A stretch of 64,000 nucleotides of DNA from Magnolia sinica (taxonomy: Eukaryota; Streptophyta; Magnoliopsida; Magnoliales; Magnoliaceae), in assembly GCF_029962835.1 (NCBI RefSeq), contig NC_080582.1, positions 72,226,177 through 72,290,176 of the forward strand, read 5' to 3'. Position numbers and translations under genes: made by a program. The notes below the pieces were generated by a model. The model worked only from the letters and a program-made list of their open reading frames with translations, had not been told where the DNA came from and made no database searches. This document shows positions 34,726 through 46,170 of the stretch, one piece after another; position 1 is the stretch's first letter; each line of letters opens with the position of its first letter.

Positions 34726-35155
34726 CTGTGGGGTCCACCGTGATTTATATATTTTATCCACTCCTTCCATCCATTTTATCATATAATTTTAGGGTCTGAG
34801 CCCAAAAATGAAGTACATCCAAAGCTTAAGTGGACCACACCACGGAAACAGTGTGAATTAAATGTATATTGTTGAAAAATTATTAAGGGCCACGGAAGTT
34901 TTGGATCAAGATTATATTTTTTTAGCTTTCATCGATGTTTATGTTATGTCATGAATGTTGGATGACAAATAAACATTACTGTGGGGCCTATAAACGTTTT
35001 AACGGTGGAAATCATTATTCCCTCATTTTCCTATGTACGGTGGACTTTAGATTCGGATATACTTCAATTTTGGTCTAACTTCTTAAATGAAATGAGAAAA
35101 CGGATGAACCGCGTAGGTAAACTACATATATTCAAGGTGGGCCTATCAGAGTTTA
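34726..35155. repeat. Foldback-family copy
   Basis: Begins GTGGGGTCCACCGTGATTTATATATTTTATCC. Internal blocks include 'aagtggaccacaccacggaaacagtg', 'ggccacggaagttttggatcaaga' and 'tgtggggcctataaacgttttaacggtgg'; the right end carries the inverse 'cggatgaaccgcgtaggtaaa…ggtgggcc'. About 430 bp. Confidence 0.7.
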
Positions 35156-35265
35156 CTAAGTAAGATAAGAGCAGACTGAGTAAATTAGTACGATTGCACC
35201 TTACTTCACCCGGAAGCTGATTGCGTAATGAGTATAGGCTTAGCGGTACCGAGTAAACCGTGTAA

Positions 35266-35712
35266 GGTTCACCATGATTTATGTATTTTATTGGCATTGT
35301 TAATCTATTTTAAAAGATAAAGATAATTTTAAAGCTTGAGCAAAAAAATAAAGCATATACAATGTTTAAATGAGGAAACAGTTGAATTAAACATCTCACG
35401 TTTAAAACATCTTGGGGGCTACAAAAGTTTTGGATCAAGATTATATTTGTATTTTTCCTTCATTTATGTCTGCATTATCTTATGAACAGCTTGGATGACA
35501 AATAAATATCATTGTGGGGCCTAGCAAGGTTTTAATGGTGGAAATCATTATCCCCACTGTTTCTTGTGGTATGATCCACTTGATCTTCAGATATGCTTCA
35601 GTTTTGAGCTCAACCCCTTAAATTAGATGAAATATCAGCTCAACGCCTTAAATTAGATGGAATATCGGATGAACTGTGTGAATAGACCGCATACATTCAA
35701 GGTGACCCCAAC
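35266..35712. repeat. Foldback-family copy
   Basis: Same internal order as the preceding copy (gaggaaacagttgaattaaac, ttttggatcaagattatattt, gtggggcctagcaaggttttaa). It contains a small tandem duplication of CAGCTCAACSCCTTAAATTAGATGRAATATC at about 35608-35665. Confidence 0.65.
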
Positions 35713-35954
35713 TGAGTTCACTCAGTATGATAAGAGTGGACTGAGTAACTCAGTATGCAATCCGATTTCCTTCATCCCATCTAGTGGATTTCTCACAAAC
35801 ATCACGATGGGCCCTACCTAGCTTCCCGTCGCAGGCCCCATGTAGCTTGCCGTCCCATGAAATTCCTCCGCAGGCCATCGGAATCCTAGGCTTAAGGGAC
35901 ATGCAGATGAAGTACCATGCCACCAATATGTATCCAGGAACACAGAGGGGTTGT

Positions 35955-36340
35955 AAGGGCCACCATGATGTGTGGGTTTTATCTACACCGTCCATTCATT
36001 TTTCTATATCCTTTTAGATAACAAGCCAAAAAAATAAGGCAAATCTAATGCTCAAGTGAACCACACCACATGAAGTAGCACTAATAAAGATACCCACCGT
36101 TGAAACCTTCTTAGGTCCCACCGTGATTGTTAATTTCCATCCAACCTGTTTGTAAGATCACATAGACCCGGATGAATGGAGAACACAAATATCAGCTTGA
36201 TCCAAAAGGCCTGTCACCCTAAAATGTCTTCAACAGTAGATGTTTGACCACTTGAGTCTTATAACTTGTCCCATAGAATGATATGAAAATAATATGTAGA
36301 TGTTGTGGATAAATCACATACATCATGGTGGCTCTCCTAG
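35955..36340. repeat. Foldback-family copy
   Basis: Begins GGGCCACCATGATGTGTGGGTTTTATCTACACCGTCCATTC and ends GTTGTGGATAAATCACATACATCATGGTGGC, the two arms being near-perfect inverse complements over about 30 bp. Internal 'aaccacaccacatgaagtag' and 'ccaccgttgaaacct' blocks are retained. Confidence 0.75.
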
Positions 36341-36414
36341 CTTGCCTGTTGCTAGCGGCTGAGGTAGGCTGGTAACCCAGCACCAACTGGCTGATGTCAA
36401 AGCTACCCTACCAA

Positions 36415-36890
36415 GTTGTAGTTGTTTTATCCACAGATTGTTCATCCATTATTTTGTCAGCTCATTTTAAGGCATGAGCCCAAAAATAAGGCAGGTCCAA
36501 AGCTCTAGTGAACCACACCACAGGAAATGATGGAGATTTAACACTAACTATCCAAAACTTCTTGGAGGCCCACACCACAGGAAATGATGGAGATTTAACA
36601 CTAACTATCCAAAACTTCTTGGAGGCCACATAAGCCTAGGATCAAGTTGATATTTGTGTTTTCCCTTCATCTATGTTACGTGACTTTACAAATAGATTCG
36701 ATGTCTAATAAATATTGCCGTGGGCCTCGAGATGTTTTCAACAGTAGCGTTCTATTTCTACTGTTTCAGTGTGGTCCTTTTGAGTTAGCTTTGGATCTAC
36801 CTGGTTTTTAACTTCATGAGTAAAATGAGCTACCAAAATGGCTGGACAGCCTAACATACAAAGCTTTCAGTTAGCAGGCTGATGTTGGGG
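36415..36890. repeat. Foldback-family copy with internal duplication
   Basis: Shows TTTTATCCACAGATTGTTCATCC at the left, 'gcatgagcccaaaaataaggcaggtccaaagct' and 'ggatcaagttgatatttgtgttttcccttcatc' in the middle, and GGCTGGACAGCCTAACATAC at the right. It contains a perfect 57-bp duplication. A decayed further copy lies at about 36960-37255. Confidence 0.65.
36513..36626 (+). repeat. Perfect 57-bp tandem duplication
   Basis: Two identical copies beginning CCACACCACAGGAAATGATG at 36513 and 36570 with no mismatch, in a repeat whose other copies are strongly diverged. It is a very recent event or an assembly artefact. Confidence 0.9.
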
Positions 36891-37255
36891 TCACCAGCCA
36901 AACCACGTCCAGGGTAGTACTTAGTCCGCGGTTTACCTTCAGCCTCTTGCAACTTTGGTATAGGAAGTTAGATGGGTTCACCATAATGTTTAAATCCACC
37001 TCAACCATTTGTTTGTCCGGATCATGTTAGGACATGGATCAAAAAATTAAATAAATATAAAACTAAAGTGAAGGAAAATGAAATGATCATATGAAAGCTA
37101 TGGATAGCATGGACACTAGGGAGGTTACGAGGATAGGCATTTTGCTACCTACTTTTTCATGTCATGCAGCCCTCTTGAGTTTTAGAACATGTCCTAATAT
37201 GATCAGGCAAAACAGATAGGCAGAGTGGATTTCTCACAAACATCATAGTGGGCCC

Positions 37256-39060
37256 CACTTAACTTCCAGTTAGAGCGAGGAAGGTCATGCATGAATAAAA
37301 TGATATGGATCAACAAATTTACTTCACATATATGATTAGAAAGTAATTTTTTTTTTTTTCCTTTTTGTTTTGAGAAACATAAATTAATTTAAACGGGAAT
37401 CTTGTTAAAATTAAGAATTGAATTTTTTAAAAAAACCGGCCCATACGGTGGTATTAGGATGTATTGAATTAGACGACTTCAATTATTACCCGTCTCACTT
37501 TATTGTCTGATAACACCATGGTGGTTAGAAAGTTCTATCCCATGTTTGGCAAAATACCAGGTTCATAAAAACTAATTCTATTTTTGGGATAAACTGCATT
37601 TTTATAGGAAGTTTGACAAAGTGAAATACCACTGTACCTGAATTACCAGGTTTGAAAACATGTATTGAATGGGGGAACATGTTGCTATTGACTAATGTCC
37701 TGTTTGGTTTAGAAAAAGAAGTTAGTGCAATTCCGACTTTTTGGCTAATACCAAGTAATATATTTCTAAACATACCACGGTGAGGAATGTTATAGGAGTG
37801 GGACAAAAAACAATTACATATCTATTTCTTCTTTCTTGCGTCCAAACATCACCTTCTCAGTCTGCAGTTACAAATTGTTATTTTCGGCTATGGTGACCAG
37901 TACAACTTTCAAATTCTGATAAACTTTCCAGAACCCTCTCTTTTATATTAATGAGGGAGAATAATACATGTATATGGCTCATCAGATACTACAATACATT
38001 AAAAAAACCAAAGGATGGAAATAAATTACAAAGCCAAGGTTAATAGTGTGTCAGATTACTCTACGATGATAAAATAGGCCGCAATCTTTTGGGCGGACAC
38101 CACAATTGGTGACTGGCCTCACTTATCATATAATTCTATGTAGCAGTAATAACAAAATTTATAAGGGTAGCAAAAAAAAGAATAGAAAAGAAACCCACGG
38201 CCAAGATTGGGATGAAAATAAACAAGTTCCAATTGCTCTAAAGCTTTGGATGGAGAACCGCTGGAAGCCATAGCAACTAACATAATCCCGAAGTGAATTG
38301 CCACCGTAGACTTTACGACCTGTATGAATGTGCCAAGAGGACCACAACAACAACTATATATCAACCAAATCCTAAAAAAAAAATGATACCCTCTCATATG
38401 CCATCCAATTTTACTCATGAAGTTTTGCCACGTGACAATCTCAAATCTTAGCCATCCAAACCTTTTTCAACCTTGAACTTTGTAAGAATTAAGGAAAACC
38501 ATGCTGGAGGTAATAAATACCTCATTTCCCTTCACATTTCAAAGCATCCCCTCCCATTCAGAGATCCTCTCCCATTCAGAAACTCTTAAGAAATCCCTTA
38601 AGCCTTTAACCTAGTCACTCCATCTTTCCATCAAGGAGAAGAAAGAACCATAGGATAGAGTCCAGCTCGGGTCAAGCTTAGCCCAACCCATTCTATAGCC
38701 GCTTGAGACACCGTGATATCAATATAAGCCGCTCAATCTAATCCTTGCGACATTACCGTTCACCCAGTTCTTCAATCTTCAATTAGCTTCATCAAATCTC
38801 AGCATTAATATTGTGCAACACCCACTTACTTTTAGACATACTTTCTCATCAAGATTCATTATTTTTGCATTACATTACATCTTGCACCCGGTTAGCCTAA
38901 ATGTATGCTCTGTGGCTTGTTGACTTAGTCGGATCCTACCCATAAAAAAATTGTACTGACTAGTTATTAGACTTGGCAAGTGGAAGGGTTGAGGCAGATT
39001 TATCTAGCCCAAACCTAACCCTGTCATAAGCTTTGCATTTAACACATCATCACACACATC
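37256..39060. other. No gene confirmed; one exon-like stretch on the minus strand
   Basis: AT-rich intergenic sequence. On the minus strand at about 38310-38190, after an acceptor-like GGCACATTCATACAG, the frame KVYGGNSLRDYVSCYGFQRF (continuing SIQSFRAIG) looks protein-like. It ends in low-complexity Phe/Leu codons, and I cannot assign it. No other supported feature. Confidence 0.3.
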
Positions 39061-39069
39061 ATTGTGTTG

Positions 39070-39420
39070 TTTGCACATGAGAACTAGTCCTTAACTCTCA
39101 AGAATAATTAGATTTTGTGAAGTAGAGACCATACGACAGTATGGGTAGAGGGAGTGCCTAACACCTTCCCTCTCTGTAATCGTGATCCTTTACCCTAAAT
39201 CTCTGATCATAGACCAAATTAAGAATCATCTTAGGGTTGTGAATCTTTGGATCCTTTCTCTTAGTGTTTTTATAAGGACTAGTTGACTTTAGAGACGAAG
39301 CAACTAGCTAGTGGTGACTCTAGTCAAACATAATACTCTTTTAATTACAATGCAAAGCCCTTAGAAAAGGCACCCGTGGAAGCATAAGTCGATTCTGCCC
39401 TCGGGATCCAATGTCGACAT
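39070..39420 (+). mobile_element. Ty3/gypsy LTR relic (3' part)
   Basis: The order 'cgacagtatgggtagagggagtgcctaacaccttccctct', 'ctctgatcatagaccaaat…catcttagggttgtgaatc', 'ttttataaggact' and 'agtggtgactctagtc' reproduces the R/U5 end of plant Tat/Retand-type gypsy LTRs, where the element normally continues into a 'TGGCGACTCC' region. No internal coding domain follows. Confidence 0.5.
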
Positions 39421-39873
39421 GGCCCATCTAAGTTCTTGATATGGCTAGTTTTTGGGACATCCCGTGCCTAGATGGGACCCATTGAGATGTGGTTCAGACA
39501 TTGAGTCCATCCATTGCTTGTGTCTCACTTGAATGAGGGGTAAGAACAAATCTCAGGCCATTCTAAAACTCAAGTGGGCCTCACAAAGTGCTTTTAGTTG
39601 TTTTAGGCATGATTTCACATAGTTTCAAATGGTGTGACCCACCTAAGTTCCTGATATGGCTAGTTTTTAAGGATATCCCATACCTAGAGGGGAGCCATCA
39701 TATGGATGGTGTGGATGTCCGATACACATCATGGTGGGGCCACAAAGCTCTCATGCTCACACATAACTAGTTTTTTGTCCAACTAGTTGGTGTGTGGGAC
39801 CAATTAAAGTGTTTGTATGATATCACACTGGTTTACCATGGCACTCCCACAATGAAAATGGGGAATGCCCTAA

Positions 39874-40205
39874 AAATTAGGTTGATCCTATTGTTAGAAC
39901 CGACTCATATGAATGTAGATGTTTTCAGGGTGGTTGTTCATTATTTTCTATGGAGTGTCCCACTTGATAGTTGGGTCATCCCCTATAAATTAGGTTGATG
40001 CAACCATTAGATGTGACTCATATGAATGTAGAGGTTTTTGGGTGGTTGTTCATTATTTTTTATGGACTATCCCACTTGGTAGTTGGATCATCCCCCATAA
40101 ATTAGGTTGATCCAACCATTAGATGTGACTCATATGAAGGTAGAGATTTTTGGGTGGTTGTTCATTATTTTTTATGGAGTGTCCCACTTGATAGTTGGAT
40201 CAATC
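39874..40205 (+). repeat. Minisatellite, three copies of 112-113 bp
   Basis: AAATTAGGTTGATC-type starts at 39874, 39987 and 40099. Each copy contains GACTCATATGAATGTAGA, GGTGGTTGTTCATTATTTT and TCCCACTTGRTAGTTGG. Copies two and three are closer to each other than to copy one. Confidence 0.9.
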
Positions 40206-40919
40206 TTATTTTTGGGGCATTCCATTTTTATGGTGGGAATACCTTTCTAACTACGTTAAATTTCATACAAACACTGTGGTAGCCCTCACACACAACTAGT
40301 TTGACTCCTAATGTTTAAGCAACTTAATGAGGTTTGCTAAGCCACAAGCATGAAAGAGAGCCTGCTTGCATTGCGCATGTACGCTTTTATTTGACATGGA
40401 CCCCACCTGAATTTGAGGTCCAAAATCCCGATGGGTGTCCGAACTTGGTTGATTCTGGGTCGGGTCCCAAAAACGAGACTTGGATGCTAAAGGACTCAGA
40501 CCGGCCAAGGCAAAAAACCAACCAAACCAGGTCTGAAAAATCTGGGACCCAATCGTAACCAAACTTGTCGACAACCCTAAATGCAGGGCTCCCTATGAGG
40601 TGGGCCTTCCAGGGAAACTCTGTAATGCGTCCTCCTTTAAGAGCTTCAATAGGCCTGAATGGGCTAATATCCCTAACTGGGCTTGTGTCAATAGCCAAGA
40701 TCTGGTGGTTCCCCCGTTGATCTTGATTATCGAGCTGGACATGTATCACTTGATACTAAGTGGGCTATCGAAGCAATGGATGTCCACAATTGCAAACTCA
40801 TTTCCACTCCCAACCCAAAGTCCATCTCCCACGAAATCCGACCCATTGTAGGTTTAGGTCTTGGCCCAAGCGCAACCTAGGCCCAACCCGACTCAACTCA
40901 CTTTCCCCCTACTAAAAAA
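40206..40919. other. No gene seen
   Basis: Intergenic sequence. Overlapping frames at 40308-40851 on both strands are mutual shadows, without domains. Confidence 0.4.
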
Positions 40920-42810
40920 TTAGGGTGCATTTGGTTGCACCAAATATTATGATATTTCATTATTGATAAGTCTAATTTTGTAACAACTCTTACTTTTTAG
41001 TACTCAAGTGTTATCATTTATATTAAATCTAGCGCGAATGTGTGTGGGAACACACATAACATACATTACACATCACCACCCAACAATTTAAAATCCATCC
41101 ATCTTAACCAATTGAATTGGATCGCGACGACAATGGACGCTTAAATGTCGAGATCGGTTTATGAATACAATTATACATCAATCTAACTGTCTAGGGCACT
41201 GTTCACCCATATGTTGAGTCATCCAACCGATTGATCTTTAAGATGGACCCTTACATTAATAGGGAAACCTATTTTCATATTGACATCCCTTGAATAGGTA
41301 AATCTAATAATCTACCTTAGATTTAGAAGTCCGAATCACGAGATCCCACTGCTCATCGTACCCTCAATGTTTCGTCGATCAATCTAACACTTCATTTCTC
41401 CAATCCAACCATCGATTATAGAAATCAACCTTTAGGTTGTAATTAGACAACCCTAGAAACCATTAAAAATGTTCAACGTAGACTATGGCAGGGCCTGAAC
41501 TTAAAATCAGAACCTAATTCATCAAATTGTCATTTAACATATCGTAACACTCAAATTAAGAATCTATCCCTTAATTAGACACTATATGATAATGTAAAAA
41601 CCATTAAAATCCCTCTAGAATCTACTAAGGAGCCTTAAAGATAAGATTAGAGATGATCCAACCATCGGATTGATAGAAAATCACGATTTAAAACCTAAAG
41701 ATCGACTGGTATGGCCCACTTAAGCTTTGAATCTCCCTCATCTTTAGTCCCTTGTCATATCATGGTCTTGTAAAATGAATTGACGGACTGGATTCATCAA
41801 AATCATCATAGTGGGCCTCAAATATATGGAGTATGTACACAACCCGTGCACAACTGCGGAGCACCAAGCCAAACTTACGGTCAAATAGAGTTTGACCCAA
41901 TGAAAACTAAAAAAAATCAAGAATTCCACCTGATTTGCCGCTTAGCTCGTATTCAAATAGCCAACCGTTCTTCATCATGAAACGACCCACTATAAGGGGC
42001 CGTCTCCGTGATCCATACCGTCCATCGTGATCGGTGGGGTCCACCGACCGTAACCACGTTCGTCTTTCACATGTTGGTGCACGCTCTCGTGCATGGAAGT
42101 CCACTCCAGACAGCGTGGCGCAAGGAGCTTTTCTCTCGTACAGAAATCCATGTCGCCATTGCCCGCTGGCAAATCCATTCGCCCAGGACATTAGGAACCT
42201 CACCCACGCAACACGCCAGATCCGAGTCACACCTACCATTTCCGGAAATGGCTCTCTACTCAGCAAAAAGCGGAAAGAATAATTTCCATTTCGGGTTACC
42301 ACAAATCTCAACCTTCTCTGCCATCTGGAAGCTTCCCTTAGACCATCCTAGACGTCTGAAATAGGGCTACCGGATATTTTCCTAGCAGCTGAGAAAATGA
42401 CGAGAATTAAAAGCGGTGGTGAAACTCTTAGCTGCTATAGAGATATCTTAATCCACAGTCCATCTCTCACTGTGTAGGGGACCCCACAAGCCTCCTGACC
42501 ATAATTCAACCCATTTGAACGCCTCTGATCATTGGATCAGCCGGATGTTACAAAATCACCATGACCGATGGGTCATCTTCCTTAAATCGACCGTAAAAAC
42601 CGTCTTCTTAGGATCGGGTCCTTTCACTAATCTGAGGCGTTCATCGGACGGCTCACCTCATCAAAAGTCCAACAGGAATAACCGATCAGACCCACACTGA
42701 CATTCAACTAAACAAACAAGCTCTTGCGGTGAGTTTCTTAACTCCTTCATTTGCTAAACAGCATGCTAATCTCGATGATTAGTTGTGGAAATTTCCAAAA
42801 GAAGAAAGGC

Positions 42811-42818
42811 TATAAATA
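42811..42818 (+). promoter_or_regulatory. TATA box of the solo LTR
   Basis: TATAAATA in the context AAAGGCTATAAATAGCCGATT, followed about 35 bp downstream by a purine-rich leader (GGGAAAGAAAGAGAGAG). This is a strong plant core promoter context pointing toward the WRKY exon, which is encoded on the opposite strand. Confidence 0.6.
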
Positions 42819-44910
42819 GCCGATTTTAAGGGTGACTTTCAAGGCAAGTTAGGGAAAGAAAGAGAGAGTTCATAAGAGAGGGGGAGGCACCGCATTTCGT
42901 GCAACTCGGTCGGGTCTCGACCAAGCTTTTGGTAGAGAGCGAGTCGGGCACTATGCTTGGTGGTTTTAATGGAGAGGAAGCCCTATTGAGGCAAACAGAG
43001 AAAGAAGTATAGGTCCTCCCACTCCGGACCTCCGCCATGTGCCAGCTCAGTCCGATCATGCTGATCGGGTTGACTCAATGAGTTAATAAGACAGTAAACT
43101 CGCTGGCTCAACTCACTGATTGATGAAGAAGTCGAAAGGAACTCAGGGAGAATCAGACCACCTGCTCTAAATTTGCCGTCATGGCCCGTCGACTCAGGGA
43201 TAATTGGATGAGCTTAGCGAGTCACGAAAACTGCTGGCTCAGCTCCTCTTACTCGGGCTTCATCTCGTCTCTGCAAATTAGTAAGTCCGCCATTATTGTA
43301 CCTTTAATTTCAATAGGGATTTAATATCCTTCTCAAATCAACCCATTAACCACTAACTCGGTCTGATGAAAATGAGCAGACCCCTGTGGTAGATCACTAC
43401 CCCAGCTGAGTTCTGTAGCTGAGTTGTTGGCGAGTCATTAGCATGTCAACTCGACAAATCTCTGAGTTGCAGAGTAGAGCCCTGACTTAGCTCAGATTTG
43501 GTGTGGAGCTTGCCCTAGTCTACCCAACACTATCAAATGGAGTTGGTCCCTTAAGTAGCAGGTATTACATTGAAACTGCTTTTATAAACCCAACTTCTAC
43601 TAACTCACTAGCGAGGCTGAGTTAACTCATTAGCAACTCACTAAAATCCAAAATGATTCATCCAGGTATCATTTATAGCTGCTCACCTTGAGAAACATCC
43701 TTTCCCTCAACTAATTTCAAGTTAAGTAAGTAATCACAAACTCATATCACCAATCGTTCCATACATAAACTAGAATAGAATTTGATTATCATTGCTTTGA
43801 CTTAGGAATCATAAACTCACCTTATTGGGATGTCCAAATCAGGGAGAATATCCACCAAGGTGAGGAATATCCCTCATAGCTTCTTTCATTCATTCATTTC
43901 CATGTTAGCTTAATCCTCTAATGTAGAATCATAAATGTTGACTTCATCCTTCTTGTTCTTAGTTTGGGTTGATAGTCATGAAGTAACTCTAAATCTCTAT
44001 TACTATAACTCCATATCTATTAACCATGGTTATAGAATGTTGTCCTAAGACTTCCATTTACAATTGGTTGAATATGCTTTTACTAATCATGACATGAAAT
44101 AGAGATTTTTATATTAATCTAGTTATAAATCATATAGCAAAGAATTACCCTTATTGACTCTTACAACCACTGGTTTCTATATTAGTTTAAATTTAATGTC
44201 TAGAAAATTTTAAAATGTGACGAATATGAATTTGTTCCTGTCATTCATATTTAGTATTGATGTATATGAGGTAATACTTTAATTCCTATTCTATATAGAT
44301 TATCCATGCGTATAGAATTTAGCCTTGTATCCTCTATGACACATATGCGATTGCTTAAATCTAGGGATATTTCTAGTGGTTATGACATGAGTCTTTAAAT
44401 TACATTTTATTTTGTCTTATAAACTATATAATGTGGAATACATGTTGAATGTCTTCTGTTGTAAGAAATGTTGAGTGAACTTTTAAATATTCTAAATTGT
44501 TTAACTGTACTTGAGATGGATATGCCACATTTGTGGGCCTCCATTTGAGCTTAAAGTAATTATAAGGATCCACATTAAACTCCTGTATGGTATTTAATAG
44601 TTTAGCAAGAACCACATGATTTGATTATGTATGTGATTTAAAGAGCTATTTTGCTAAATCTAAAGAAAGTACATGAATACCATGGTGCATGACATCCACG
44701 CATGACATATGAGCTTTTCCGAGTGCTCAATGTAAGCCACGTTTGATTTACTGAAAGTTCTATCACTCAGTTAAACTCATAGCGCATGTGCATTTGTGTC
44801 ACTTTGGGTGCTCTTCTTTACATGAGGCTTTTTCAGAATTTTAGGACCTCCTCGAGCGTGTCCTGAATATTTTTTCAGGAAGTCAAACATCCTTGGGCAC
44901 ACTCACTTAT

Positions 44911-45010
44911 ATGGCCTTTTCCAGGTAGTTAATCTACCGCAGACGGTCTTTTCTTTTGACATGGCCTTTTCCAGGCAGTTAATCTACCGCAGGCGGTCTT
45001 TTCTTTTGAC
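44911..45010 (+). repeat. 50-bp tandem duplication in the LTR
   Basis: ATGGCCTTTTCCAGG at 44911 and 44961; the two copies differ at two positions (GTAG/GCAG and AGAC/AGGC). Confidence 0.9.
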
Positions 45011-45822
45011 AGTTAGATGTACATCCCAGATTTGTGACTTGAGCATACATTCATACATTCATCTGACTTTGCCTTATAATATTACTGTCTTATGAAATGA
45101 AAATGCTGGTTTAATCTACATTGGAATGATTTGATATACTTGAATCTTTGAGGGAAGTTTCCACTGAGTTTTCACTCATCCAATCGTGCGGTTGCACCAA
45201 ATAGACGCAGGTTTGATGATAGGTGGAGACTCATATGACGGGATCTTAGGGACGACTGAGGTGGAGTATGACGAGGAAGAACTCTATGTAAATGTAGTTG
45301 AGCCGTTGGAGCTCAACTGATATCTTAGGATTTACTTGCTTTCATATCTTAGACTTTAGGTTTTGTTTGAGTTGTAATAACAATTCCCCTGCTGAGAGAT
45401 TTCATTTTGTTGTCAGCTGTATTGAACTGCTTTGTTGTTACTTATGATCTTCTTAGTTTATGCAATAGTTGCCTTGCTTTACGTCATGAAATTTTCTATT
45501 GATTAGATGTAAAGTTGTTACTTCATAGTGTAATACTCGGGTTCTCATACTCGAGCGATCATCCTCAGGTTTTAATATCCAGGGTGTTACAAATTTGGTG
45601 CAAAGTTTCCCAAGATTTCATGACATTTGGTGCAACTAAATACACCCTTATACAGATTAACCACAAAATATCATGAACTTTCATGATATTTGGTGCATCC
45701 AAACACATCCTAAAGAAATTAAAAAGAAATCACTTATAAAGGAGTCTTTTCAAACATGCAAAATCATCCAACTTCTTAATTTTTTCTCATTCCAATGATT
45801 TCAAATAATTCAACTTAAAATT

Positions 45823-46170
45823 TCACCTCTGGGGTGAATAAGGAGAGTTTACAATGGATTGTGCAATTATAGCTGCTAACGTTGCAGTGAAGTTGGGATT
45901 TCTAGTTAAAGATGCTACATACTCAGCCACATTATTGTTGTTGTTGTTGAAATTCTGTGCAGGTCTATTTATCTCTTGATTGGTCCTACACAGGGTTAGA
46001 TCAAGGGTGACGGTTGGTTGAAGCACATTAACGGGGACAGAATATGCTAAACTAGGGTTTGAGCCACGTGGTGAAGAAGTCGAGCCTTCGGGTCCATTGA
46101 TGAGCGCATGAGTGTGCTCTCCTTCATATGTTACCATGAGAATTGATTTATCATCCACACATCTTTGCAC
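45823..46170 (-). CDS. WRKY transcription factor, 3'-terminal exon (partial gene)
   Basis: After the acceptor TTTTGGATTCCAG, the exon opens with VQRCVDDKSILMVTYEGEHT and continues to H, i.e. the end of a WRKY DNA-binding domain including the C2H2 zinc-ligand pair HTH. The intron sits exactly before VQR, the 'VQR-type' position diagnostic of groups IIa and IIb. The C-terminal tail has VASLTRNPNFTATLAAIIAQ, the short hydrophobic block common in those groups. 115 codons, no internal stop. The upstream exon with WRKYGQK and CX4-5C was not found in 46.2-64 kb, so either the preceding intron extends beyond the window or this is a fragment. The split MITE/LTR begins 176 bp downstream of the stop codon. 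WRKY factors of this type bind W-boxes and act in the nucleus, often in defence. Confidence 0.8.
   Translation of the reverse strand: MQRCVDDKSILMVTYEGEHTHALINGPEGSTSSPRGSNPSLAYSVPVNVLQPTVTLDLTLCRTNQEINRPAQNFNNNNNNVAEYVASLTRNPNFTATLAAIIAQSIVNSPYSPQR

Larger units (their letters stand above)
40979..45591 (+). mobile_element. Giant (4.6-kb) putative solo LTR, Ty3/gypsy chromovirus-like
   Basis: Starts TGTAACAACTC and ends CCAGGGTGTTACA, with AATTT repeated on both sides (40974-40978, 45592-45596), the 5-bp duplication of an LTR element. TGTAACA…TGTTACA ends are typical of plant Tekay/Del-like chromovirus LTRs. I found no gag, protease, RT or integrase inside. A TATA box (TATAAATA, 42811) lies near the middle, with purine-rich leader sequence after it, and about 2.7 kb of R/U5-like sequence follows. 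A single U3-R-U5-like unit bounded by TSDs argues for a solo LTR left by LTR-LTR recombination. At 4.6 kb it would be unusually long. A non-coding element lacking pol is the alternative. Confidence 0.65.
40923..45647. mobile_element. Tourist-like MITE of about 110 bp, split by the LTR at 40979-45591
   Basis: TTA flanks both ends (40920-40922 and 45648-45650). Terminal inverted repeats GGGTGCATTTGGTTGCACCA and GGGTGTATTTAGTTGCACCA agree at 18 of 20 positions and continue into AAATATTATGA/AAATGTCATGA. Without the inserted LTR the element is about 107 bp, a typical Tourist MITE size. A second, partial copy of the family end follows (GGTGCATCCAAACACATCC, to 45710). Confidence 0.85.

Noticed and set aside
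41907-42364. Overlapping frames of 118 and 134 codons on opposite strands
   Set aside because: They lie within the long LTR, shadow each other and have no recognisable domain.
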